Shown here piece by piece: positions 44,801-54,606 of a DNA stretch of 64,000 nt. Position numbers and translations under genes: made by a program. The notes below the pieces were generated by a model that saw only the letters and a program-made list of their open reading frames with translations, was not told the DNA's origin and ran no database searches. Positions within the stretch are counted from its first letter, which is position 1. Each line of letters starts with the position of its first letter. Location: assembly GCA_032433765.1 (NCBI GenBank), contig JAVIAB010000047.1, positions 18,881,011 through 18,945,010 on the forward strand. The letters run 5' to 3'. This DNA is from Megaustenia siamemsis (Eukaryota > Mollusca > Gastropoda > Stylommatophora > Ariophantidae).

Positions 44801-45226
44801 TTACAATAAAATCTGTCTAGTATTTACTAAATTCACTTAACGTAACATTTATTATTTTGTCATGTTTACCAATAGAAGAAACAATTATCTTTTGTTTCAA
44901 GTGGTAGAGCTGACGAGAACAAAGAACTAAAATAGACAGATCTGTTTACAGACATAATTAACCATATTTCAAATTTATTATGTTCACATTATTGCGAGAG
45001 CAACATGAAAAGACATTCCTTTCCACTCCATTAACAGCTACATTTGACATACAGCTTATAAGCATGAATGCTATATTTTCAAAACGTATCGGTATTGTAT
45101 GCTTGCTATTGTTGTGCGTTCCTCCGTGATGATAGAAAATGAAGGGCGATTAGAGAAAACATGATACGGCGCAAAGAGAAGTTCTGCTTGAAAACACACT
45201 TAGATACAGTACTGTAAACCCTCCAT
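44801..45226. repeat. Direct repeat of ~425 bp, copy 2 (partner 40427-40850)
   Basis: The copy matches 40427-40850 with scattered substitutions and one replaced patch (GTGCGTTCCTCCGTGATGAT against GTGTGTTCTCGTGTGGAGAA). Confidence 0.9.
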
Positions 45227-45261
45227 TTAATTGGCTATGGATTAATAATATACATATGTAA

Positions 45262-45517
45262 GTAAATTAAAGTACCCCCGTCACGCCAAGTGGCGTATAG
45301 GGAATATGGTGTTTGTGACCATACATTTTACAGACCTTCGGCACATGATTTTTGGGGTAATGTGGTCGGTATTACGCCCGTTCCGCTTCACTTTCCCAGA
45401 AAAAAATCCGGTACCCATTAAAGGCTGGGTGAACCCGGAAGCCGTCGGTTGGGATCGAACCCTGCCTCTTGTCCTTTGTAGTCCAGTTCACTAACCACTG
45501 AGCTATCGCGGCTCTCA
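45262..45517 (-). mobile_element. SINE-1, full-length-like
   Basis: The minus strand has the complete head GAGCCGCGATAGCTCAGTGG, the B box GGGTTCGATCCC, and the body ending GACGGGGGTACTTTAATTTA. Differences from the other copies are few, so the family was active relatively late. Confidence 0.9.
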
Positions 45518-45585
45518 ATATACATATGTATAGAGTATTAATGGATGGAAAACCCTGTGGATCAGTGGGCCTAACATGTTCATTC

Positions 45586-45682
45586 ACAGAACAGTGGTTA
45601 GAGAACTGGACTAAACATGACTAAGAGGACGGGTTCGATACTGATCGACAGCTCCCGGATTCATCCAACCTAAAAAGGGTAC
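45586..45682 (+). mobile_element. SINE-1 head fragment
   Basis: CAGTGGTTAGAGAACTGGAC, GGGTTCGATACTGATCGACA and CCCGGATTCATCCAACC match the first third of SINE-1. It ends at GGGTACCG where the next copy begins. Confidence 0.75.
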
Positions 45683-45942
45683 CGAGCCACGATAGCTCAG
45701 TGGTTAGTGAACTGGACTAAAAAGGGCAAGAGGTAGGGTTCAATCCCAACCGACGGCTTCCGGGTTCACCCAGCCTTAAATGGGTACCGGATTTTTTTCT
45801 GGGAAAGTAGAGCGGCACGGGCGTAATACCGACCACATTACCCCAAAAATCATGTGCCGAAGGTCTGTAAAATTTATGGTCACTAACACCATATTCCCTA
45901 TGCGCCACTTGGCGTGACGGGGGTTCTTTACTTTTTCTTTAC
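45679..45942 (+). mobile_element. SINE-1, full-length-like
   Basis: This copy runs from ACCGAGCCACGATAGCTCAG to GACGGGGGTTCTTTACTTTT. It directly follows the fragment above at a shared GGTACCG, and another headless copy follows, giving a three-part tandem cluster. Confidence 0.9.
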
Positions 45943-46095
45943 TAAAAGGGTACGGGATATTTTATGGGAAAGTAAAGCGGCACGGGCGTAAAGCCGACCA
46001 CTTTACCCCAAAAATCATGTGCCGAAGGTCTATAAAAATTATGATCCCTAACAACATATTCCCTATACGCCACTTGGCGCAACGGGTACTTTATT
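45943..46095 (+). mobile_element. SINE-1, headless copy
   Basis: The copy starts at GGGTACGGGATATTTTATGG in the body and runs to CTTGGCGCAACGGGTACTTT. It is truncated at the same GGTAC point where 45586-45682 ends. Unequal crossing-over or nested insertion at that shared site would explain both pieces. Confidence 0.85.
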
Positions 46096-46099
46096 TCAC

Positions 46100-46385
46100 T
46101 ATCTATCTATTTATTGACCTTTCGAGCCGAAGCCGGCCCATAGGGCATAGACCCAGATACTCTTTCTCCTATCTAAGTTTTTATTCTAACAGTTTTCAAT
46201 CCTTATACAAATCTGTTATCAAATCTCGCCATTTGTCTCTGTTCTGTGCAAGCAACTCTATCTCATTGAGTGAGACGATTCTTGCTGCTCTTGCCTCTCT
46301 GATCAATGTTCTTCTCAGTGTCTCTCTGGGTCGGCTTTTTTACCTCTTACCTGTTGTTTCCCACATGAGGGGTTGTTTGCTATTC
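46100..46385 (-). mobile_element. LINE-C 3' end
   Basis: The plus-strand CTATCTATCTATTTATTGAC is the reversed GATA tail, followed by CCTTTCGAGCCGAAGCCGGC and the C-terminal coding end, as in the copy at 40956. A (TA)n run abuts its truncated 5' end. Confidence 0.85.
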
Positions 46386-46387
46386 GG

Positions 46388-46388
<1 letters not shown>

Positions 46389-46432
<44 letters not shown>
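46389..46432. repeat. (TA)n microsatellite
   Basis: Pure TA repeats over about 40 bp. The region 46433-47209 contains no gene I recognise. A stretch at 46780-46900 (CATATCACAAGAAGCCACTA) resembles 37810-37850 (CATGTCGTAAGAGGCGACTA) and may be part of a dispersed repeat. Confidence 0.95.
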
Positions 46433-46438
<6 letters not shown>

Positions 46439-47211
46439 CACAAATATAAATATAATAATAAAATAATAACCATAAAAATAATATTTCATCCTTGCATGAT
46501 AAGAAAGTCTTTAACATGCAGCATTAAACATAAGAAGTCGTCAAAAGTAGACACAAACAAACAAATTCGCAACTAAGTTAACACTCAAAGCAATTATAAC
46601 ATGGCAACAATGGTAAGGACCAGTGATATATATTTAACTGCTGTCAGAAGTTCTCTGTTAGCTCCTAACAACTTTGAATTCCATGTGGAATCTATATGGC
46701 TTAATACATCTCTCGGCATCCAACAAACAGATATGAAGAAAACTTTAAGTTCTACCTTTGGTCTTTATGGCCATATGTGCATGGAGTTGTATGTGACAGT
46801 GCCTGTGTGGCTACCGGAGCCATGACAATGGTCATAGAAAAAAAGGAAAGCCTCAAGGTCACTTGCAAAGCATATCACAAGAAGCCACTAAGGAGGTTGG
46901 GGTTATGGTTTTTGTCTGGGCTACGGAGTTCGTGCATCTGTGTTAATGCATTTTTATATGCCCTCGAACGTGCTCGGGAGGTGATTTGAGCGCTATGGAG
47001 TTGTTCGAGTGCAGTGGGCATGACCTTCCAAATAAACTAAACTAGTGTAATGGCCGAAGTTTATCGAAATGTATGCATGTATTTATTTAGTTTATTATGA
47101 TCCTGTTTCTGACCCACGAGACAATTTATTGTAATTGGTTGAGCCTGTAGTAATCATTCATTAACATTATTTTGTCCTCTTATGCGGAATGGACAACTCT
47201 CTTTATATAAA

Positions 47212-47330
47212 AAAAAGTAGAGCTCCGTCCCCTCAGTAGAGTATGGGAAATATTGCGTTAGTGACCATAATTTTATTAACCTTTTGTACATTATTTTTGG
47301 GGTAATATGGTCTGTATTACGTCCATGGGG
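47212..47330 (-). mobile_element. SINE-1 tail fragment
   Basis: The plus-strand AAAAGTAGAGCTCCGTCCCC to GGTAATATGGTCTGTATTAC is the reverse of the SINE-1 tail, more diverged than other copies. The full copy that follows may have inserted into it. Confidence 0.75.
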
Positions 47331-47565
47331 GAGGCGCGATAGCTCAGTGGTTAGTGAACTGGACTACAAAGGACAAGAGGTAGGGTTCGATCCCAACCGA
47401 CGGCTGCTGGTTCACCCAGCCTTTAATGGGTACCGGATATTTTCTGGGTAAGTAAAGCGGCACGGGCGTAATACCGACAACATTACCCCAAAAATAATGT
47501 GCTGAAAGTATGTAAAATCTATGGTCACTAACGCCATATTCCCTCTACGCCACTTGGCGTGTCTG
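47331..47565 (+). mobile_element. SINE-1, full-length-like
   Basis: The copy has the head GGCGCGATAGCTCAGTGGTT, the B box GGGTTCGATCCC and the tail CGCCACTTGGCGTGTCTGGG. It is tail-to-tail with the next copy, so the pair could fold into a hairpin of about 230 bp. Confidence 0.9.
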
Positions 47566-47823
47566 GGGTAAAAGTAAAGTACCCCTGTCACGCCAAGTGG
47601 CGTATAGGGAAATATGGTGTTAGTGACCCTATATTTTACAGACCTTCAGCACATGATTTTTGGGGTAATGTGTTTGGTATTACGCCCGTTCCGCTTTACT
47701 TTCCCAGAAAAAAAATCCGGTACCCATTTAAGGCTGGGTGAACCCGGTAGCCGTCGATTGGGATCGAACCCTACCCCTTGTCCATTGTAGTCCAGTTCAC
47801 GAACCACTAAGCTATACTGTCTC
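47566..47823 (-). mobile_element. SINE-1, full-length-like
   Basis: This is the inverted partner of 47331-47565. Its minus-strand head is slightly decayed (GCGAGACAGTATAGCTTAGT). From 47824 to 48221 there is only an (AAAAC)n patch near 47896-47915 and no recognisable gene. Confidence 0.9.
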
Positions 47824-48221
47824 GCTCGCATTATATCAATGTGTGTATTTGCATTGTCTATTGCCAATAACTAAAATGATGGTTCTGCGTGTAAAAACAA
47901 AAACAAAAACAAAAAATAGAATCGTCCTTTTGCGTGTAGACAGCTGTGATGTACAGTTGAGATGGATTAGATTTCGGTTAATACCGTGTAGGGCAAACGC
48001 CTAATTTTTAGCTATTGTTAGTCTGATGTTAACCGATTTGGTGATGCGAAAATAAATAGGTGACTAGTAATTAGGTATAATTGGATACACGATAACATTG
48101 TGGAGAACGTTAGCTTCAGAGATGATCTGACCCTGTCGAGCTAAACTAGGATTCTCAAGATTAAATTGATCGAATCCATTCTTGCGGGTCAGATACGCCT
48201 CATATCAACATTTAGGAACTG

Positions 48222-48530
48222 GTTGGTCTTGAGGCAAGACGCCGGCCTCAAGAAGGAGAGGTTGTGGGTTCAAATCCGGTTGGGAATTTTGTTTATGATG
48301 GTTGTTTACAACCACCCCTGGTCTCAGCAGCGAGGCCTGGCTTGAAACGTCAGATACTCATCGACGGAAAAAAATTATCAGAAGCTGGAGTTATCCGAAG
48401 CCGGAGTTATCTGCCTGTGCGACGAGGACCCCGTGTGCATACGGTTGCCAGGGAAAATTAGATTGACACGCAAAATTCACTTCCAGGTTTCTGGGGACTT
48501 TGTCAGAGGTAAAATATGGTGAAGGAGGAA
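48222..48530 (+). mobile_element. SINE-3, best copy
   Basis: The head GGTTGGTCTTGAGGCAAGAC and the B-box-like GGGTTCAAATCC are tRNA-like. The body (CAACCACCCCTGGTCTCAGC, GCCTGGCTTGAAACGTCAG, GTTATCTGCCTG, GTTGCCAGGGAAAAT) is shared with the two copies at 1180 and 3010. Confidence 0.75.
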
Positions 48531-48651
48531 ACAAAATATCAACACGAAACAAACAAGCAGAATGGGTTATACTAACACGATCAATGGTATACAACTTAAT
48601 AAAGAAATCTTACCAAAATAAATGATCCACTTTATCTGCCTCATCCTCTTA

Positions 48652-48818
48652 AAAAGCTGTCAATGTAAAAAGTATTGTTATGGAAACAGAGCCATAGATT
48701 TTAGAAACAGTGATCTCTGCAATATGTGCCATTTTGGCACGCAAGGTTTCTGTTTTTGAGATTGTGGTTCTGTCCTATGTGCCGTCTTCTGCTAGAAAGG
48801 ACAATAGATAGATAGACA
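48652..48818 (+). mobile_element. Short interspersed repeat with (ATAG) tail, copy 2
   Basis: Matches 37857-38012 over its length, with a slightly longer GATAGATAGACAGA tail. Confidence 0.7.
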
Positions 48819-48839
48819 GATCCTCTTAAAATGGGCACC

Positions 48840-48970
48840 AGCTATTTTTCTCGGATATAAAAGCGACCTGGCGTGATGGCCACATCACCCACAAATATAT
48901 CTTGGACATAGAAAAATATGGCCACTAACACTTTAATCCCTATTCGCCTAGTAAGGCTCGGGGAAAATAA
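48840..48970 (+). mobile_element. Diverged SINE-1-like tail
   Basis: AAATATGGCCACTAACACTT followed by TAATCCCTATTCGCC parallels the SINE-1 tail (TTATGGTCACTAACACCATA, TTCCCTATACGCC). The head is absent. The stretch 48971-49197 has no recognisable gene. Confidence 0.5.
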
Positions 48971-49197
48971 AATTTCGAAAATAAATTACAACTAAGAATC
49001 ATAAACATAACTTGATGAGATTTCACCTGAGGTGCAACAATAAGAAAAGAAGGCAACAAAGACAAGGTGTCAAGCTACACACGAGATAAACAAGGAAGAT
49101 ATCCAGTGTGTGTTAAAGTGGGCTAAAGAAGACGTTGATGTGAAGGTCAAGTGAGAAACGGACAAAAGAAAACTTCAAGTAGAAAAGTTAATTAAAT

Positions 49198-49885
49198 TCT
49201 CATCATCATCAAGTACCAAGTCTGCTGGCTTAGACGAGCATGTCTCTCCACAGCTTTCGATCTCGGCAGCTATTTATAATTTATGTTGTTAATCTTCTGT
49301 CAAGTCATTCTCTTACGCTGTCTGGTATCTTTTCTCTTTGCTTCCTACTATCTCTTTGTTCTTCAGTTTTCTCAGTTGTTAAAATATATTCCAGCTGTTC
49401 TCTTCTCATTACATGGCCAAAAAATGATGATTGTTTCTTCCTAATATTGAATATTAGCTCTCTTTTTGTTGTGGCCTCTTTCAGAAGGTTTTCATTAATC
49501 TTCTTAGCTGTCCATTGTATTCTCAACATTCTTAAATGTAAAACCACGTCTGTTGTCCTATTGTCTACGATTCACATCCATATGTTAGGACTGCTTCTAT
49601 ATAACATTGAACAACTCTTTTTCTTGTTTCTACTGTCAAAAATGGATTATACAATATCTTCCTCGTGTTTTTGAAAGCTGCTTTTGCCTGAGACTTTCTG
49701 CATCTTACCACAGTTGTACATCTACCATCTGAGGTTAACATTGTTCCCAGATATTTAGATTCATTTACCTGTTTAAATATGGTTCCACTTGACTTTATCG
49801 TGCATGGCGGTGATGACTTTTTCTTTGTTGTTACCACTACTTCTGTTTTTGTGCTATGAAGGCTGACTCCTTTCACTTTGCATTC
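49198..49885 (-). mobile_element. LINE-B 3' end, first of two adjacent copies
   Basis: The reversed tail CTCATCATCATCAAGTACC starts it. The minus strand encodes (from its 5' side) GTIFKQVNESKYLGTMLTSD, ARKILYNPFL-like, RKRVVQCYIEAVLTYGCES, and after a frameshift FFGHVMRREQLEYILTTEKT. It ends exactly where the next LINE-B tail begins. Confidence 0.85.
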
Positions 49886-51146
49886 ATCATCATCAAGTAA
49901 CGGGCCTGCTGGCGTAGGTGATCATGTCTCTCCATAACTTTCTATCTCGGCAGCTATGTATCATTTCTGTTGTTGACCTTCTGCCAAGCAATTCTCTTAA
50001 GCTGTCTGTTATTTTTTTTCTCTTTGCTTCGCTCTATCTCTTCGTCCCTCAATTTTTCCAGTTGTTACAATATATTCCAGTTGTTCTCTTCTCTTTATAT
50101 GGCCAAAAAATGATGATTGTTTCATGCTAATATTGGAAATTAACTCTCTTTTTGCTTTGACCTCTCTCAGAACATCTTCATTACTTTTCTTAGCTGTCCA
50201 TGGTACTCTCAACACTCTTCTGTAAAACCACATTTCTACAGACTCCAGTGATTTTCTTGTCTGTTGCCCTATTGTCCATGATTCGCATCCATATGTTAAG
50301 ACTGGCTCTACGTGATAGAACTCTTTTTCTTGTTTCTATTGTCAAAAGTGGATTGCATAGTATCTTCCATATTTTTTGCAAATCTGCTTTTGCTTGAGCC
50401 ATTCTGCATCTCACCTCTTTTGTAAATCTTCCGTCTGTGGTTAACAAAGTTCCCAAATATTTAAATTCATTTACCTGTTTTAATATTGTTCCACTTGTCC
50501 TTATTTTGCACTGAGGTGATGTCTTTTCTTTGTTATTACCATTACCTCTGTCTTTCTGCTATTAAGACTGAGTCTTTTATTTTTTCATTGGTTCACTGTA
50601 ATGTCCAACATTTCTTGTTACCCATTTTCGCATTAGCGATTAATACTGTATCATCAGCATACCTTAAAACATTTATATTATGACCTCTTATTGTTATTCC
50701 AGGAATGTCCCTAATGGATTTTAAAATAATCTTACTATACATATTAAATAAATTTGGTGACAGCACATAACCTTGTCTAACACCCTGTTTCGTATTTTTT
50801 TTTTAAATAGTCCCTATTGATTTCCAGTTCTCATGGCCGCTGTTTGTTTTCCAGTACATTTTCTTTATTATTCTTAGATGTTTGCTGTCCACGTTTATAC
50901 CTTCTAAAATTTTGATTATTTCTTGGTGCTTTACTTTGTCAAATGCTTTGGTATAATCTATAAAACATAGGTATAGATCTGTTTTCACCTCTATGGGTCT
51001 TTCTACTAAAGATCGTATGATGTATATGGCATTGCTCGTTCCTTTTTTACCTCTAACAAAACCACACTGTTCATCACTAATTTCTGGACTGATTTTGTTT
51101 CGCACCCTTTGCATGATGTTTCTTAGTAATATCTTAGTCAATATTT
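49886..51146 (-). pseudogene. LINE-B, longest copy (reverse transcriptase palm to 3' end)
   Basis: From its 5' side the minus strand gives ISPEISDEQCGFVRGKKGTS, LYLCFIDYTKAFDKVKHQEI, VRQG-like, ILKSIRDIPGITIRGHNINV, the catalytic LRYADDTVLIANAKM, FKYLGTLLTTDGRFTKEVRC and the FFGH.KRREQLEYIVTTGK end with its CATCATCATC (reversed) tail. Frames shift at least three times. It meets the plus-strand LINE-I at 51147 tail-outward, so the two elements diverge from that point. Confidence 0.9.
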
Positions 51147-52463
51147 TGAAAAGACTATACGTAGGAAGAGTCAGGCCAGTTCTAGAGTATGGAGTCACAG
51201 CCTGGGCTATGGCTTCCAAATCACACCTTAGCAAAATTAACAGAACACAGAACCAAGCTGCCCGTATAATCACTGATGCTATGAAATCTACACCTATCAA
51301 GACTCTAGAAACAGTAACAGGTTTACAACCCTTAGATGACAGACGGGTCACTTAAGTATTGCAACAAGCTGAGAAATAGCCACCCCATGCGCCAAAGAAT
51401 ATCTGGTTCCGGAATTGTACGACTAAAGAGGAGCAACTTAGCTGCAATTGCCAATGAACTAACTACTGGAAATCCGGTACTTTCCCAAACAATATCGACA
51501 CCCTTGGGCCCATCTGATATGTCTCCTCCTGGAAAGCATAAAATACCAGAACTTAATGAAAATATAGCAGGAATTATGAAAAAGGCACCCAATCAGACAC
51601 AGAAAGAAAACACGTAGCAGAAAAACACATACACGATACCTACCCACGGGACTCTTGGTCCCACATATACACAGATGGCTCTACTACAAATGCCACCAGA
51701 AATTGAGGTGGAGGTGTGTTCTTGACGCTGAATAATCAGGACGAGATCACCAAGTCAATAGCTACTGGAAAATTCTCAAACAACTTTAAAGCAGAAACTG
51801 AGGCCATCAGAGATGCTGCAACACTGGCTACTCAACACAAAAATAACATGCACAATAAATTGGTGATTCTGACTGATGTACTGTCAGTTCTATCAGCTCT
51901 GAAAAGCCCCAAGAACAATGGACTAGATGACTTGAGAACAACCCTAGACCAACTATGCAATAACTTCCAGAGAGTAGTCATTCAGTGGATACCATCACAC
52001 TGTAATATACACGGGAACGAACGCCCAGACAAATTAGCTAAAGCGGGAGGAATATTACCTCAAGAGAACCATCCGCTCAGTTATGATGAAGCCAAATCCA
52101 TCCTCAGGGGTCAGTTCCATGTAAAATGGAAACGAGAACACCCAAAGCGAGAGTGATGGATACCACCAACTGTCAAGGAGGGATAAAGTCATCATACTTC
52201 GCCTACGCACTGGCCACAATAGAAGAGAAATCACATGTTCACCAAATTTAAAATAGGTACAACCAGCCTATTCCACTGCTCACTGGACAATATGACTACA
52301 AAACATGTTCTACAGGATTGCCCCCAGTACACAGACCTGAGAGGAGCAATGTGGTCCACGCCCACCTCCCTGGAAGAAAAACTATATGGGGCAATCTATT
52401 CGCTTAAACGGACAACTGCCTTCACGAGAGAGTTTGGAATCCTACTCTGATTGAGTCTTGATC

Positions 52464-52467
<4 letters not shown>
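51147..52467 (+). pseudogene. LINE-I C-terminal half with RNase H
   Basis: The first part reads RPVLEYGVTAWAMASKSHLS and RTQNQAARIITDAMKSTPIK (51170-51355), the region after the reverse transcriptase. Then come YTDGS at about 51667, and 51716-52156 with FKAETEAIRDAATLATQHKN, LVILTDVLSVLSALKSPKN and VVIQWIPSHCNIHGNERPDK. These supply the four RNase HI acidic residues and the His. The tail has FHCSLDNMTTKHVLQDCPQY (Cys-Cys-His-Cys). It ends in a GA microsatellite. Stops and frame changes separate the parts, so it is dead, but it is the best preserved LINE here. Confidence 0.88.

Positions 52468-52508
<41 letters not shown>
52468..52508. repeat. (GA)n microsatellite at LINE-I 3' end
   Basis: About 20 GA units follow GATCGCAGAG. 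The 30.9-kb LINE-I tail has the same junction but only a few units, so the tail expanded here. The region 52509-52892 has no recognisable gene. Confidence 0.95.
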
Positions 52509-52510
<2 letters not shown>

Positions 52511-52892
52511 GTCATCTGACTTCATAAGTCTTGTTGTGTGATGATAAGGGTCAACTAATGGTTTAATATCTTTTTTTAAAGCAGTACAGACAATGTAGTA
52601 GTGAATTATCAGGCAAAAAGGAGAGTTATGATTTATGTTATATGTGATGTATTCGATCAGAGAGAAGGCAACATACAGGTTCGTTCGTAGTTCCATCTCT
52701 TGTCTAAAGTTGTTACCTTTGTGAGCAGGGGCTGTTTTGGGAGTAAAAAAATGATGTCGCCGTCTAAAGCTCGAGTAACTGTAGATGTCACAAACTTTGG
52801 GTGATTCCGGGCTTTATTTCATAGCCCACAAGCCTTAAAAAAACTATAGATAGCTGTGGTCTAACACATGGCTTCCTTAGTTGTAAGAGACC

Positions 52893-53400
52893 TGTCAACA
52901 TACCAAGTGTAAGAGACCTATCAACATAACAAATATAAGAGGCCTATCAACATACCAAATGTAAGAGGTCTATCAACATACTAAATGTAAGAGGCCTATC
53001 AACATACCAAATGTAAGAGGCCTGTCAACATTCCAAATGTAAAAGGCCTGTCAACATTCCAAATGTAAGAGACCTATCAACATACCAAATGTAAGAGGCC
53101 TATCAACATACCAAATGTAAGAGTCCTATCAACATACCAAATGTAAGAGGCATATCAACATTCCAAATGTAAGAGACCTGTCAACAAACTAAACGTAAGA
53201 GGTCAATGAACATACTAAATGTAAGAGACCTATCAACATACCAAATGTAAGAGACCTATCAACATACCAAATGTAAGAGACCTATCAACATACCAAATGT
53301 AAGATGCCTATCAATATACAAATGTAAGAGGTCTATGAACATACCAAATGTAAGAGGCCTATCAAAATACCGAAGGTAAGAGGCATATGAACATATCATA
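52893..53400. repeat. 26-bp minisatellite, about 19 units
   Basis: The unit is AACATACCAAATGTAAGAGG plus CCTATC (26 bp), with CTGTC and GTCTATG variants. The region 53401-53774 has no recognisable gene. Confidence 0.95.
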
Positions 53401-53774
53401 CTATTGTTCTATTAACTATGTACTGAATGCATAATTTGAATAGTTGTCAATTCATTTTCAGTCATTGAGATCGGTTTAAGCAAAGGTCTACCGTATATTT
53501 AGAAATAAGTGACTGGAGCTAAGATTAGTGGGCCGCAACGACCCAGTCTATGTGCAGGCAGCCGTGATACGGGCTTTAGAAAGTGCGGAAATTAAATAGA
53601 ACTGTAATCAAGCGGATATAGAAGCGACATGCAAGGAATGTGTATGACATTCATTCATTCTTTCCTTCATTTCTTAAGTCCTTAAAAGCAGTTCTTTCTT
53701 TTCAGAAACGGTAAGATCACATGAGACAACTAGGAGTAATTTCTGCTATTGAAAACTTAAATGCGATTCTCAAA

Positions 53775-54120
53775 TGGGGTTCCGGAACAAAACAGAGGAT
53801 GTACTGACGCACTATTCACACTAAAATAGCTTGCAGAAAAAAACACAATCAAAACTTATACATAGCCTTCATTGACCAGGAAAAAGCATTCGACAGAGTA
53901 AACAGAGAGCAACTGTGGGAGATAATAACAACATACGGAGTAAGCCAACATCTAACCAATCTAATTAAAAGTCTCTGCATCAACAGTAGCTGCAGGGTCA
54001 GAACAGCAGCAGGCTACACAGACCACTTCGAAGTTAGATCAGATGTAAGACAGGGGTTCGTACTATCCCTATACTAAATTGGTTTGGCCACGTGACAAGG
54101 CAGAAAGAACAAAACACAAC
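53775..54120 (+). mobile_element. LINE reverse-transcriptase fragment with internal deletion
   Basis: Frames read IKTYT, then FIDQEKAFDRVNREQLWEI-like and CINSSCRVRTAAGYTDHFEV, then SDVRQGFVLS. They jump directly to LNWFGHVTRQKEQN, a C-terminal motif, so about 1 kb of the LINE between these points is missing. The polymerase element begins about 70 bp further on. Confidence 0.75.
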
Positions 54121-54188
54121 ACAACGAGAGTAGTATACAAGGGTCCAACTGATTATAATTTGGCCCGTAAATTAACAAAGATATATAG

Positions 54189-54207
54189 TAGGCGCGCGGC
54201 GCGCCTA
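54189..54207. repeat. 19-bp perfect GC palindrome at the outer edge of the polymerase element
   Basis: TAGGCGCGCGGCGCGCCTA reads the same on both strands apart from its single central base. It lies between the LINE fragment and the polymerase transcription unit, in otherwise AT-rich sequence, so it marks a plausible element boundary. Whether it recurs on the right arm cannot be seen because the window ends first. Confidence 0.7.
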
Positions 54208-54606
54208 ATGTACTGTAGGCGCAGGGGGAGTTAACCGTGACAGCTGGTACCAGTGACCCCGGAAGTGACCTGTTTATGTCTGGTGTATGCTGACTTTGGA
54301 GTTCTTTATGTACTTGATCGTTAGTGATAGGTTAGTAGATTATACAACATCAATAAAAAACAATCAATATAAAACAGAAGACAAAGATATATTTTATTCT
54401 TTTATTATCTCAATAGGTGTATAACATACATTGATATTATATAACATTACAAAAATATTCAGTACACGAAGTAAATATATAGTACAAGGATAACATTTAG
54501 TTATACCTATGTAGTTGGATGTCTGCTTAGCTATGTGGCGTCGATGAATCATAAGGGGTGAAACTGTTAGAGATTCCTGGTTAGGCTAAGCTGGTAGTGT
54601 AAAGAG

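Noticed and set aside
40427..45226. LTR retrotransposon bounded by the 425-bp direct repeats
   Set aside because: No gag-pol sequence, primer-binding site or polypurine tract is visible between them. The interior is explained by LINE insertions and a minisatellite.
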